DNA from: Solirubrum puertoriconensis
Lineage (GTDB): Bacteria > Bacteroidota > Bacteroidia > Cytophagales > Hymenobacteraceae
Direction of reading: 5' to 3'
NCBI RefSeq assembly: GCF_001483135.1
Contig: NZ_LNAL01000003.1
Coordinates: forward strand, 372,001 to 436,000
DNA length: 64,000 nt
Shown here: piece after piece, positions 18,243 to 26,854 of the stretch
Numbering within the stretch: the stretch's first letter is position 1
Layout: each line of letters opens with the position of its first letter
The notes under the pieces: model-generated
What the model was told of the DNA's origin: nothing
Database searches by the model: none
What the model saw: only the letters and a program-made list of their open reading frames with translations
Translations under genes and position numbers: made by a program

Positions 18243-18872
18243 ATGGAACTCGACGAGATGCGCCAGCGCTGGCGCCAACAACCAACCGAACCGACTGCTC
18301 GCTTAACACCTGAAGCCATGCAAGCCATCCTTAATCAACCGTCTAGTAGCCCGCTCCAACGCATCCGTCGCAACGCCCAGTGGGAAGTAGGCTTAACGCT
18401 ACTGACCTTGCCCGTGGCGGCCAGCATTATGTTATTCGGCCAGCAGCCCTACACGCGCACCATGGCTGGCTGGCTGCTGCTCGTGGCCGTCGGTTTTCTG
18501 TTTTATATCTACCAGAAATTTCGGGTATTAAACGACGGATTGGCGCCCGGCGTAGGCGACCTGCGGCAGCAGCTGGAACAGCAGAGCCGCAGCCTGCGCC
18601 GCTTGGTGCAGATTTATTACCGCGCCACCATGCTCACGTTATTCGGCTCGTTTGGCATAGGCTTCGTGATGCAGGTGCTGCGATTTGCCCATACCGCGGA
18701 AGGCCTGAAGCTGGCGCTGATGGTAGGCACATTGGTAATAGGCTACTTGATTATCGGCTGGCTTGCTTACCTGGCCTTGCAAAAGTTTACGCGCTGGTAC
18801 CTGCAGCGGCTTTACGGGCAACACCTCGATCGGCTCGAAGGGTACCTGCACGATCTACAAGCTACCAACTAA
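18243..18872 (+). CDS. Four-TM protein coupled to the ECF sigma gene
   Basis: 209 residues, not a family I recognise. An N-terminal cytosolic stretch of about 50 residues (MELDEMRQRWRQQP...) is followed by two pairs of hydrophobic helices (VGLTLLTLPVAASIMLFG, MAGWLLLVAVGFLFYIYQKF; LTLFGSFGIGFVMQVLRF, LMVGTLVIGYLIIGWLAYLA) with a soluble loop between them rich in Gln and Arg (DLRQQLEQQSRSLRRLVQ), probably coiled coil. The short gap to the sigma gene makes a regulatory partnership likely. The first 45 residues would be the place to bind the sigma factor. No zinc-finger (HxxxCxxC) motif is seen. Confidence 0.65.
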   Translation: MELDEMRQRWRQQPTEPTARLTPEAMQAILNQPSSSPLQRIRRNAQWEVGLTLLTLPVAASIMLFGQQPYTRTMAGWLLLVAVGFLFYIYQKFRVLNDGLAPGVGDLRQQLEQQSRSLRRLVQIYYRATMLTLFGSFGIGFVMQVLRFAHTAEGLKLALMVGTLVIGYLIIGWLAYLALQKFTRWYLQRLYGQHLDRLEGYLHDLQATN

Positions 18873-19016
18873 AGCTTGGGCAGGCATGGCAATTCGGGGC
18901 GAATATTTAACGGTTCGGGGCAATGAAACGACCGTTGGTTTAAGATTCGCCCTGGGTATGAACCGCCGTGCGCCCGAAGTTTCTACCTTGTTGTCCACAA
19001 CCATTTCTCAACGGCC

Positions 19017-19970
19017 GTGAAACCAATTTTACAGGCAATCGACGTACGCAAGCAGTACGCCAACCACACCGCCCTCGATGGCGTGAGTCTCGAGGTGCCT
19101 GAAGGCTCCATTTTTGGCCTGCTCGGCCCCAACGGTGCGGGCAAAACCTCGCTGATCCGCATCATCACCCAAATTACCGGGCCTGATGGTGGCGAAATCC
19201 GTTTTCGGGGCGAGCGGCTCAACCCTGCGCACATCGGCCAGATTGGCTACTTGCCCGAAGAACGCGGCCTCTACAAAAAAATGAAAGTAGGGGAGCAGCT
19301 GATGTACCTGGCCCAACTCAAAGGTTTATCAAAAGCCGAAGCCCACCAGAAAATCAAGTACTGGCTCGACCGGTTCGATATTAAAACCTGGGCCAGCAAA
19401 AACGTAGAGGACCTCTCGAAAGGCATGCAGCAAAAGGTACAGTTTGTGGCCACCGTGGTGCACGATCCTGCCTTGCTTATTCTGGATGAGCCGTTCTCGG
19501 GTTTCGACCCCATCAACGCCAACCTACTGAAAGATGAAATCCTGGCCTTGCGCGAGCAGGGTACCACCATCATCTTCTCCACGCACCGCATGGAGTCGGT
19601 TGAGGAACTGTGCGACCACATTGCCCTGATTAACCGTTCGCAAAAAGTACTCGATGGGCAAGTGCGCGACGTGCGCAACGCCTACCGTACCCAAACCTAC
19701 GAGGTGGAGGGCCGCGGCCAACTGATGGTGGTGCACCCCGACTTTGAAGTTATTGAGCAGAAGAAGCGCGAAAACGACCACTTCTACGCCCGCATTCGCA
19801 TTTTGCACGACCTCACGCCCAACGATTTGCTGCGCTACCTCATCGGTGCCGGCGGGGTAGAGGTGCACGCTTTCCGCGAGCGTATCCCGAGCATCAACGA
19901 AATCTTTATCCGGCGCGTGCGCGAAACGCAGCCCGACTACGTGCCCGAAACCGACTCGGTAACGGCATAA
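19017..19970 (+). CDS. ABC transporter ATP-binding protein (NatA-like)
   Basis: 317 residues from a GTG at 19017. Walker A is GPNGAGKTS, the Q-loop region GYLPEERGLYKKM, signature LSKGMQQK, Walker B LLILDEPFSGFD, and the switch His in IFSTHRMES. The LPEERGLY signature and the C-terminal extension of about 85 residues (from FEVIEQKKREN) are features of the NatA/DUF4162 class. It powers the permease encoded next (20099-21460), probably export of Na+ or a small compound. Cytosolic face of the inner membrane. Confidence 0.92.
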   Translation: MKPILQAIDVRKQYANHTALDGVSLEVPEGSIFGLLGPNGAGKTSLIRIITQITGPDGGEIRFRGERLNPAHIGQIGYLPEERGLYKKMKVGEQLMYLAQLKGLSKAEAHQKIKYWLDRFDIKTWASKNVEDLSKGMQQKVQFVATVVHDPALLILDEPFSGFDPINANLLKDEILALREQGTTIIFSTHRMESVEELCDHIALINRSQKVLDGQVRDVRNAYRTQTYEVEGRGQLMVVHPDFEVIEQKKRENDHFYARIRILHDLTPNDLLRYLIGAGGVEVHAFRERIPSINEIFIRRVRETQPDYVPETDSVTA

Positions 19971-20098
19971 AGCAGGCAGCCTTTTGCAGCGGTGCCCTAG
20001 GTGCCATAAGGAATTAGGACACCCAGGGCGCACCCAAGTGCTTGTGCCTGCGGCCTTGCACGGTAGGCACAATTCTTCTCTCAAAACATCTCACGATC

Positions 20099-21460
20099 AT
20101 GTCTAAAATTTGGCTTATCGCGCAGCGCGAGTACCTCACCCGCGTGCGCAAAAAAAGCTTCATCATCATGTCGCTTATCGGCCCGTTGCTCACGGTGGCT
20201 TTGTTTGCCGTGCCGTTGCTGATTGCGAAAATGTCGGACAGTGGCAAGGTGGTGGCCATTGCCGATGCCGCCGGCCTGTTTGCCGAAAAGCTGCCCGAAA
20301 GCAAAGACGATATCAGCTTCACGCGCGTTTCGGCCGATCTGGCTACGGCCAAGCAGGAGTTTCAGAAGGCGAAATACGACGCGCTGCTGTACGTGCCCAA
20401 AATGGACATCGGCAACCCCAACGGGTTTCAGGTGTTTTCGCGCAAGGGCTTAAGCTTGTCGCTCGAAAGCGACATTCGGCGTGCGGCCAATAAGGCCATT
20501 GAGAACCGCCGCCTGCAGCAAGCCGGCATCGACCGCTCGGTGCTCGATAACCTGAAGGCCGACGTTGACTTGCAGACCGTAAGCCTAAGCGAGGAAGGAG
20601 AAAAAAGCTCCAGCACAGGCATTAGCACTGGTGTGGCGTATTTCTTCGGCTTCCTGATCTACATTTTCATCTTCCTCTACGGAGTGCAGATCATGCGCGG
20701 CGTGATGGAGGAGAAAACCAACCGCATTGTGGAGGTGGTAATTTCCTCCGTGAAGCCTTTTCAGTTGATGATGGGCAAGGTGCTGGGCATTGCCGGCGTG
20801 GGCTTTACGCAGCTGGCGTTATGGGTGCTGCTCTCCATGGGTATCAGCTCAGTAGCCTCCACTTTCGTCAGCCCCGATAAGGCCATGGCTAGCCAAACTG
20901 CCAGCGTTTCGGCTACTACCGCCGATGTTGGCGCTTCAGCCATTGCCCGCAAGGATACTCCTGCCGACGAGGCCGCCAAGAAGGAGAACTTCACCGCAAA
21001 GGCCTTTCAGGCCCTGGATAACGCCGACCTGAATATGCCCTTGCTGCTGGGCTGCTTCTTGTTCTATTTCCTGGGCGGCTACCTGTTCTACGGCGCCTTG
21101 TTCGGGGCCATTGGCTCGGCCGTGGATAGCGAAACCGATACGCAGCAATTTATGATGCCCGTGACGATGCCGCTGGTACTCACGTTCGTGGTGTCGCAGG
21201 CTATTCTGACGACTAACCCCAACGGTTCGGTGGCGTTCTGGATGTCGATGATTCCGTTTACCTCGCCCATTGCCATGATGATGCGTTTGCCCTTCGGCGG
21301 TGTGCCGGCCTGGCAAATTGCCATGTCGATGGCGCTGCTAATTGCGGGCTTTATGGGCACGATTTGGCTGGCCGGCCGCATCTACCGCGTGGGTATTCTG
21401 ATGTACGGCAAAAAAGTGACCTACGGGGAGCTGTCGAAGTGGCTGTTTTACAAAGGCTAA
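20099..21460 (+). CDS. ABC transporter permease (NatB-like, ABC-2 type)
   Basis: 453 residues from the ATG at 20099 (MSKIWLIAQREYLTRVRKKSF), the usual opening of NatB-type ABC-2 permeases. TM1 follows (IIMSLIGPLLTVALFAVPLL), then a large extracytoplasmic domain (about residues 45-180), and a C-terminal membrane domain containing YFFGFLIYIFIFLYGVQIMRG, MEEKTNRIVEVVISSVKPFQ and LLGCFLFYFLGGYLFYGALF. An Ala/Thr-rich loop lies near residues 260-310. Its ATPase is the gene just upstream (128-nt gap with a CCTAGG site). Confidence 0.9.
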   Translation: MSKIWLIAQREYLTRVRKKSFIIMSLIGPLLTVALFAVPLLIAKMSDSGKVVAIADAAGLFAEKLPESKDDISFTRVSADLATAKQEFQKAKYDALLYVPKMDIGNPNGFQVFSRKGLSLSLESDIRRAANKAIENRRLQQAGIDRSVLDNLKADVDLQTVSLSEEGEKSSSTGISTGVAYFFGFLIYIFIFLYGVQIMRGVMEEKTNRIVEVVISSVKPFQLMMGKVLGIAGVGFTQLALWVLLSMGISSVASTFVSPDKAMASQTASVSATTADVGASAIARKDTPADEAAKKENFTAKAFQALDNADLNMPLLLGCFLFYFLGGYLFYGALFGAIGSAVDSETDTQQFMMPVTMPLVLTFVVSQAILTTNPNGSVAFWMSMIPFTSPIAMMMRLPFGGVPAWQIAMSMALLIAGFMGTIWLAGRIYRVGILMYGKKVTYGELSKWLFYKG

Positions 21461-21484
21461 CTGCGCACTTACTCCCTTTTACAA

Positions 21485-21517
21485 CCGAAGCCTTTCCTGA
21501 CCTAGGAAAGGCTTCGG
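21485..21517. terminator. Hairpin, likely terminator after the ABC permease
   Basis: Perfect 14-bp stem (CCGAAGCCTTTCCT with its complement) and a 5-nt loop, 24 nt after the permease stop. A CCTAGG site spans the loop and the right arm. There is no long T run, so efficiency is uncertain. Confidence 0.65.
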
Positions 21518-21558
21518 TGCTTTACTGCCGAGGTAGTTTCTAATCATTACTTTGGGGC

Positions 21559-22029
21559 ATGAAACAACTGCTACGCGTGCCCTTGCTGGTGTTGATGTTG
21601 CTGGCTTTGCTGGCGAGCTGCGACGATGAGCCGCTGAAAGACAAGCTGAAATACACCGTAGCACTGCGGGTTACGGGCGAAAACCTCGCCAGCCTGGGCG
21701 CCGAGATGCATTATACCTCGGTGCGTAACACCGCTACCAACCCGCAGCCCGGCCCGAATGGCCATTACACCTACGCTGTACGAGCCGATAGTACCTATAA
21801 CCTAGGTGAGTTTGGCTGGTACGACCACCTGGAGGCCGCAATTGCTCTGCGCAACGTAAGTTGCAGCAGCCCGATACAGCCTGCTTCCAACAGCTGGCTA
21901 AAACTGGAAATGCTGGTAGACGGCCGCGTGGTTGATCGAGTGGAGTTGAACAGTGCTTCGCGCAATACGGTTACTTGTGCACCCTATTGGCTTATTGGCA
22001 TGGGTGCCGAAGGCGACGATTGGGACTAA
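21559..22029 (+). CDS. Small lipoprotein, unknown function
   Basis: 156 residues. Signal peptide with lipobox (VLMLLALLASC), so a lipid-anchored envelope protein with mature Cys at about residue 21 followed by DDEP. The rest is beta-rich with several Tyr and Trp and three more cysteines (CSSPIQ, CAPYW). The opening KYTVALRVTGENLASLGAEM suggests an immunoglobulin-like sandwich. No family recognised. It precedes the ChaN-like gene by 30 nt on the same strand, so the two may be co-expressed. Confidence 0.7.
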   Translation: MKQLLRVPLLVLMLLALLASCDDEPLKDKLKYTVALRVTGENLASLGAEMHYTSVRNTATNPQPGPNGHYTYAVRADSTYNLGEFGWYDHLEAAIALRNVSCSSPIQPASNSWLKLEMLVDGRVVDRVELNSASRNTVTCAPYWLIGMGAEGDDWD

Positions 22030-22059
22030 CCCACAAGCAGCGTCAGGCTGCTCGCTACT

Positions 22060-22956
22060 ATGATTCGAGTTTTGCTTGCTGCTCTGTTGATGTTCGCTTC
22101 GGCAACGGCTTACGGAACCGGCTCTGGCCCCAACAATGACGACCGGCCGGCCTACCGGCTCTTCACCGCCGATGGCAAGCCGGTATCGTTCGGCAAAATG
22201 ACCAAGGAGTTGGCCGGCGCCGACGTGGTGCTCTTCGGCGAGCAGCACAACGACCCTATGGCGCATTGGCTGGAGCTGCAAGTGGCCAAAGAGCTGGCGC
22301 AGCGCAAGGCGGGGCAGGTGGTTCTAGGTCTGGAAATGTTCGAGCGCGACGTGCAGCCCCTGGTAGAGCAGTACAACGTAGGCGAGCTGGACGATAAAGC
22401 GTTTGAGGAGCAAAGCCGCCCTTGGCCCAATTACTCTACCGACTACAAACCGCTCCTGCAGCTAGCCAAGCAGCAGAAGCTGCGCGTAGTAGGCACCAAC
22501 GTACCGCGCCGCTTCGCGCAGCAAGTGGCCAAAGGCAGCTTAGCCGCTCTCGATGCCCTAGGTACCGACGAAAAGCAGTGGCTGGCTCCCTTGCCTATCA
22601 AAGTCGACTACAACCTGCCCGGTTACCAGAACATGTTCAAGATGTTCGGCGGCGATGCAGCCCATGCCGCGGGCGTGCAAAACATTGTGCAAGCGCAGGC
22701 CCTCAAAGACGCCACCATGGCGCACTTCATTCGCCAAAGCCGCCAACCGGGCCAGCTGCTACTGCACGTAAACGGCTCGTACCACTCCGATAATCACGAT
22801 GGAATTGTGTGGTACCTGCGCCAAGCCGAGCCACAATTGCGCATCCTCACAATCAGCACGGTTACGCAGGAGCAACTTGGCAAACTAGATAAGGAGAACC
22901 TAAGGAAAGCCGATTACTTGCTCGTGGTACCGGCCGATATGACGAAGACGTACTAA
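22060..22956 (+). CDS. ChaN-like (Tiki/EreA superfamily) secreted protein
   Basis: 298 residues with an N-terminal signal peptide (VLLAALLMFASATAYG). The ChaN core motifs are clear: VVLFGEQHNDPMAH, then VVLGLEMFERDVQP, then VVGTNVPRRFAQQVA, and near the end LLLHVNGSYHSDNHDGI. ChaN proteins bind haem or act as metal-dependent hydrolases of the Tiki superfamily; the GEQHND and GSYHSDNHDG histidines would be the metal or haem ligands. Envelope location. Which of the two activities applies cannot be decided from the sequence. Confidence 0.85.
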   Translation: MIRVLLAALLMFASATAYGTGSGPNNDDRPAYRLFTADGKPVSFGKMTKELAGADVVLFGEQHNDPMAHWLELQVAKELAQRKAGQVVLGLEMFERDVQPLVEQYNVGELDDKAFEEQSRPWPNYSTDYKPLLQLAKQQKLRVVGTNVPRRFAQQVAKGSLAALDALGTDEKQWLAPLPIKVDYNLPGYQNMFKMFGGDAAHAAGVQNIVQAQALKDATMAHFIRQSRQPGQLLLHVNGSYHSDNHDGIVWYLRQAEPQLRILTISTVTQEQLGKLDKENLRKADYLLVVPADMTKTY

Positions 22957-23022
22957 TCAACCATCAGTAATAGTAATGCGGCGTATGCGGTATGCCCAGG
23001 TAAGCACTAAACTCCCCGACTC

Positions 23023-23667
23023 ATGATATCAACCCGCAACTACGCCACCCTGCCCGATGCCCCAACCCTGCAACGCATTTGCAAAGCGTTGGCGGTGCTC
23101 GATGCTATTAATTCGCAAGAGTGGGAGTACCGCTACCACACCTACGACCCAACCTGGGGCATGGGAGAGGAGCTTTTCGAGATGAACGACGGCGAGGGCG
23201 ACCAGATGTTGGTGCTGTTCCGGAAGGAGGGCTGCTGCATCAACGGCTACCTCGAGGGTTACGACCAACCCGATAAAGCCGAACTGACCCGCGACCTGCC
23301 CGAAGCATTTAAGGAGTTCATGCTCGGCGAGCCAGTCAGCTCCATTGGTACCACGTTTTGCCTGTGGTATACGCCCGAGGCTGGTTGGCAAACCTGCCTG
23401 CCGGGCCACGGTGAAGATGGCTCGGAGGAACTGCTGTACATCTTCGATAACAAGCCCGAAACCTATACCGAATGGGCCAACGAGTACTTTATCGAAGAAA
23501 CCGACCGCAACCCCATTGCCCTAGGTGCCGTGGCGCACATCTATCGCGGGGAGGTACTCACCAAGGAGGTAGTACGCGGCATTATTGATGAGCTGGAGGA
23601 TTGGCCGCAACTGGAAGCCGATCTGCAGGAAATAGGCTACCCCTACGATTTCGGCTCGGAGCGTTGA
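23023..23667 (+). CDS. Acidic hypothetical protein, coupled to a DUF2071 gene
   Basis: 214 residues, no signal peptide or membrane segment, strongly acidic with many Glu, Asp and aromatic residues. The middle contains EWEYRYHTYDPTWGMGEELF and a repeated aromatic-acidic pattern (YTEWANEYFIEETDRN). The length and composition suggest a soluble, two-domain cytosolic protein. I do not recognise a family. Its stop overlaps a TTG start of the next gene (TTGA at 23664-23667), so the two are translationally coupled. Confidence 0.75.
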   Translation: MISTRNYATLPDAPTLQRICKALAVLDAINSQEWEYRYHTYDPTWGMGEELFEMNDGEGDQMLVLFRKEGCCINGYLEGYDQPDKAELTRDLPEAFKEFMLGEPVSSIGTTFCLWYTPEAGWQTCLPGHGEDGSEELLYIFDNKPETYTEWANEYFIEETDRNPIALGAVAHIYRGEVLTKEVVRGIIDELEDWPQLEADLQEIGYPYDFGSER

Positions 23668-24404
23668 AAACGAGTACTGCCCGCCCCACTACTTTCCTCA
23701 CCGCCGAGTGGCACAACCTGCTCATGGCCAACTACGCCGTTGAGCCGAGCATCCTGCAACCCTACGTGCCCTACGGCACCGAGCTCGACGAGTGGAACGG
23801 CACCTACTACGCGAGCATGGTAGGCTTCATGTTTATGCACACGCGCGTACGGGGCTTCAGCGTGCCTTGGCATAAGCACTTCGAGGAGGTAAACCTGCGC
23901 TTCTACGTGCGGCACCGCGACCCGCAACACGGCTGGCGGCGCGGAGTGGTGTTCGTGAAGGAGATTGTACCTAGGCCCATGATTGTGGCCGTGGCCAATA
24001 CGTTTTACGGGGAGAAGTACGCGGCAATGCCTATGCGCCACCATTGGCGCCCAACGGCTGATGGAGCCTTGGAAGTGGAATACGGCTGGAAGGTGGGCGA
24101 GGAGTGGAATTACCTGCGTGCCCACACCAGCCAGCAGGCTACGCCCATAGCAGCTGGCTCCGAGGCCGAGTTCATTACGGAGCACTATTGGGGCTACACC
24201 CGCTTGGGTGAGCGGCGCACCGGGCAGTACGAGGTGGTGCACCCTCGTTGGAACGCGCACGAGGTACACAGTTTCGAGATGAACTGCAGCATTGCCCGGC
24301 TCTACGGAGAAGCGTTTGTCGAGCCTCTTAGCCAAGCGCCTAAGTCGGTATTTATGGCCGATGGCTCGGCAGTGAAAGTAATGGGCGGCGAAAAGATCGG
24401 CTAA
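23664..24404 (+). CDS. DUF2071 (YqjF-like) protein
   Basis: About 246 residues. The DUF2071 pattern is clear: FLTAEWHNLLMANYAVEPSI, then YVPYGTELDEWNGTYYASMV, then VNLRFYVRHRD and YGEKYAAMPMRH. No in-frame ATG lies before the conserved FLTAEW block, so I take the TTG at 23664, which overlaps the previous stop. An ATG at 23724 would cut into the domain. The fold is related to acetoacetate decarboxylase, but the function of DUF2071 proteins is not established. Followed at once by a strong terminator. Confidence 0.8.
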   Translation: MKTSTARPTTFLTAEWHNLLMANYAVEPSILQPYVPYGTELDEWNGTYYASMVGFMFMHTRVRGFSVPWHKHFEEVNLRFYVRHRDPQHGWRRGVVFVKEIVPRPMIVAVANTFYGEKYAAMPMRHHWRPTADGALEVEYGWKVGEEWNYLRAHTSQQATPIAAGSEAEFITEHYWGYTRLGERRTGQYEVVHPRWNAHEVHSFEMNCSIARLYGEAFVEPLSQAPKSVFMADGSAVKVMGGEKIG

Positions 24405-24448
24405 AACAACAAGCCCCGGCAACTGCAGAGTTGCCGGGGCTTGTTGTT
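24405..24448. terminator. Bidirectional terminator between convergent genes
   Basis: Perfect 19-bp stem with a 6-nt loop. Left arm starts AACAACAAGCCCCGG and is A-rich outside, the right arm ends TTGTTGTT, so it can serve both the DUF2071 gene and the HesB/IscA gene. Confidence 0.9.
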
Positions 24449-24475
24449 GATGAACGGTAGGATGACCTAGGGAAC

Positions 24476-24832
24476 TTACGCCGAGAACGACGAGCCACAA
24501 CCGCAGGTACTTTTGGCCTGGGGGTTGCTGAACGTAAAGCCGCGAGCATTCAGGCCGTCCTGGAAGTCAACTTCCATGCCCAGCACGTACATCGCGTGCT
24601 TCTTGTCCATAATCAGCTTTACGCCATCGACATCGAAGGTCTCATCCTGCTCTTTGGCTTTGTCGAAGCCGAGCAGGTAGCTCAGGCCCGAGCAGCCGCC
24701 GCCCTGCACGCCTACGCGCAGGCCGTACTCAGCCGGGACGTTCTTCTCGCGGAGAATGTTTTTCACCTCTTCCAGAGCGCGCGAAGTCAGCGTGATAGGA
24801 GCGGTTTTGGTGGAAGCCGTGGCAGTAGCCAT
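24476..24832 (-). CDS. Iron-sulfur assembly protein (HesB/IscA/ErpA family)
   Basis: 118 residues from the ATG at 24832 (MATATASTKTAPITL). The three conserved cysteines of A-type carriers are present: GGGCSGLSY, and CGCG at the C-terminus (KSTCGCGSSFSA). It accepts an Fe-S cluster from the scaffold and passes it to apo-proteins in the cytosol. Single gene with its own promoter box (24888-24895, minus strand). Longer in-frame starts to 24955 are not supported by family sequence. Which of IscA, ErpA or SufA it corresponds to cannot be told. Confidence 0.93.
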   Translation of the reverse strand: MATATASTKTAPITLTSRALEEVKNILREKNVPAEYGLRVGVQGGGCSGLSYLLGFDKAKEQDETFDVDGVKLIMDKKHAMYVLGMEVDFQDGLNARGFTFSNPQAKSTCGCGSSFSA

Positions 24833-24887
24833 AGTCAGTAGTTGTTGCGTAGAATCTTCGGTTGGGAGGGCTTGCCGCCCTGGGCCA

Positions 24888-24895
24888 CAAAGATA
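24888..24895 (-). promoter_or_regulatory. Bacteroidota -7 box for the HesB/IscA gene
   Basis: TATCTTTG on the minus strand, 56 nt before the ATG at 24832. Good match to TAnnTTTG; no clear -33 TTTG seen. Confidence 0.45.
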
Positions 24896-24960
24896 CAGCC
24901 CAAGTCTCATAAGCCGTAACGATACCTTAACAGCTACCGTAGGCGGCAGGTTCACCGTAC

Positions 24961-24968
24961 TATATTTG
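24961..24968 (+). promoter_or_regulatory. Bacteroidota -7 box for the gene at 25054
   Basis: TATATTTG fits TAnnTTTG; 85 nt before the ATG at 25054. A CCTAGG site follows 5 nt later, near the expected transcription start. Confidence 0.45.
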
Positions 24969-25053
24969 TCGGCCCTAGGTGCGTTGTCACCGGTTTTTAG
25001 GCTATAGTTCGTACCTCAAACTTGTGCCGCAAACGCGGCGTGCTTTCTTCTGC

Positions 25054-25590
25054 ATGGATACCACTGCACTGATCATCGACCTGCTCAAGATTACTTTGCC
25101 CGCGCTTATCGTAGCAGGTACTGTTTACTACCTCATTCAGCAATACCTCGAAAAAGACCAGCAGCGCCGCCTGATTGAGCTGCGCCTGGAAAATGCCAAA
25201 GCGGTGCTGCCCATTCGATTGCAGGCTTACGAGCGCATTACGCTGCTGCTCGAGCGCATGACGCCCAACAACCTACTGGTGCGCCTGAGCTCGGCGGGCC
25301 AAACCGCTACCGAGTACCACCGCTTGCTTGTACAAGAAATTCGGGCCGAGTATGAGCATAACTTGTCGCAGCAACTCTACATGAGCCCCGAAGCGTGGGC
25401 GCAGGTGCGGCAGGCCAAGGAAAACGTGCTTACCATGATCAACAAGGCCTACCAAACCTTGCCCAACCAGCAGCAGGCCCGCGGCACCGAGTTGGCCAAG
25501 CGCGTGCTCGAAACCCTTATTGCCGACGAAATTGACCCCACGGCACCGGCACTGAACGCCATCAAACGCGAAGCTACTGGCCTGTTCTAG
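25054..25590 (+). CDS. Membrane-anchored helical protein, unknown
   Basis: 178 residues from the ATG at 25054. One N-terminal membrane helix (LLKITLPALIVAGTVYYLI) followed by a charged helical region (LEKDQQRRLIELRLENAK, RLQAYERITLLLERMTP) that looks like coiled coil, then a helical C-terminal domain (LVQEIRAEYEHNLSQQLYMS). Proteins of this shape occur widely in Bacteroidota as conserved hypothetical genes, but I cannot name the function. The cytoplasmic side is the more likely location of the helical part. A family A hairpin element follows 14 nt after the stop. Confidence 0.75.
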   Translation: MDTTALIIDLLKITLPALIVAGTVYYLIQQYLEKDQQRRLIELRLENAKAVLPIRLQAYERITLLLERMTPNNLLVRLSSAGQTATEYHRLLVQEIRAEYEHNLSQQLYMSPEAWAQVRQAKENVLTMINKAYQTLPNQQQARGTELAKRVLETLIADEIDPTAPALNAIKREATGLF

Positions 25591-25604
25591 GTCACCAAAA
25601 AGCT

Positions 25605-25701
25605 GTCATCCTAAGCGCAGCGAAGGACCTTATCACGGCTGAACAACTGACGTAACAACGTCTTGTTCTTGCGTGGTAAGGTCCTTCGCCCTTAGGATGA
25701 C
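25605..25701. repeat. MITE/REP-like hairpin, family A, copy 2
   Basis: Same family as 13724-13819: left arm 25605-25631 begins GTCATCCTAAGC and ends GAAGGACCTT; right arm 25678-25701 is its complement with a 3-nt deletion. Inside lies a smaller palindrome, GACGTAACAACGTC. Lies between convergent genes. Confidence 0.85.
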
Positions 25702-25717
25702 CGTGAAAAGAACCGGT

Positions 25718-26854
25718 TTACACCGTGGCTAGCACTACATCAATGGCGCGCTGGTAGCAGGCTTCGTAGCGGGGTACGATCTTCTCAACGGCAAACTCTT
25801 CGGCGTGCGTGCGGGCCGCGGCCTTAAAGCGGGGTAGGTTTTCGTCGTTGAGCACGTAGAGGGCATTTTTTACCATGTCTTCTACGTCGCCGATGTTGCT
25901 CACCATGCCCGTGAGTCCGTGCACGTTTAGCTCCGGAATGCCGCCCGCATTGGTGCTGATAACCGGCACTTCGCAAGCCATGGCTTCGAGTGCGGCCAAA
26001 CCAAAGCTTTCCTTCTCCGAGGGCATCAGGAACAAGTCGGAAATGCTGAGCACTTCCTCCACGGCTTCCATTTTGCCTAGGAAGCGCACATCCTGGCAGT
26101 GGCCCAGTTCGCGGCACAGCTTTTCAATGCGCGGGCGGTCGGGCCCGTCGCCGACAAGCAGGAGCTTAACGGGCATTTGCTCGCGCACACCGGCAAAAAT
26201 CCGCACCACGTCGTCCACACGCTTAACAGAGCGGAAGTTGGAAGTGTGGATCAGCAGCTTTTCGCCCTCGGGCGCAATGGCCGCCCGGAAGTGCTCCTTG
26301 CGCTGCTTCTTGAAACGCTCCAGGTTGATGAAGTTGGGGATAACCTCGATGTCCTTTTCCACCGCAAAGTAGCGGTACGTCTCCTCCTTCAGGTCGGCCG
26401 ACACGGAGGTTACGGCGTCGGACTGATTGATGCTGAACGTTACCACGGGCTCGTACGAAGCATCCTTCCCCACGAGGGTAATGTCGGTGCCGTGCAGCGT
26501 GGTAATTACCGGGATCTGAATGCCCTTGGTACGTAGGATTTGCTTGGCCATGTACGCGGCCGAGGCATGCGGAATGGCGTAGTGTACGTGCAGCACATCA
26601 AGCTTCTCATTCTGCACGATGTCTACCATTTTGCTGGCCAAGGCTAGCTCGTAGGGCGGAAACTGAAACAGCGGATACGGCGGAATAAAAACCTCGTGGT
26701 AAAAGAGGTTTTCGTTGAAGAAATCGAGCCGTACGGGTTGGCTGTAGGTGATGAAGTGCACACGATGGCCTTTCAGCGCCAAGGCTTTGCCAAGTTCGGT
26801 GGCTACCACGCCCGAGCCGCCGAAGGTGGGGTAACAGACAATGCCAATATTCAT
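25718..26854 (-). CDS. bshA: N-acetyl-alpha-D-glucosaminyl L-malate synthase BshA
   Basis: 378 residues, GT4 family. It matches BshA along its length: NIGIVCYPTFGGSGVVATEL at the start, HVHYAIPHASAAYMAKQIL, ITTLHGTDITLVG, then VIPNFINLERF, LVGDGPDR and LMPSEKESFGLAALEAMA. BshA joins GlcNAc to L-malate, the first step of bacillithiol synthesis, the low-molecular-weight thiol of Bacillota and many Bacteroidota. bshB and bshC are not in the window. Cytosolic. Confidence 0.95.
   Translation of the reverse strand: MNIGIVCYPTFGGSGVVATELGKALALKGHRVHFITYSQPVRLDFFNENLFYHEVFIPPYPLFQFPPYELALASKMVDIVQNEKLDVLHVHYAIPHASAAYMAKQILRTKGIQIPVITTLHGTDITLVGKDASYEPVVTFSINQSDAVTSVSADLKEETYRYFAVEKDIEVIPNFINLERFKKQRKEHFRAAIAPEGEKLLIHTSNFRSVKRVDDVVRIFAGVREQMPVKLLLVGDGPDRPRIEKLCRELGHCQDVRFLGKMEAVEEVLSISDLFLMPSEKESFGLAALEAMACEVPVISTNAGGIPELNVHGLTGMVSNIGDVEDMVKNALYVLNDENLPRFKAAARTHAEEFAVEKIVPRYEACYQRAIDVVLATV

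Noticed and set aside
23643-24500. Minus-strand frame opposite the DUF2071 gene
   Set aside because: Would overlap a convergent terminator and has no family sequence.
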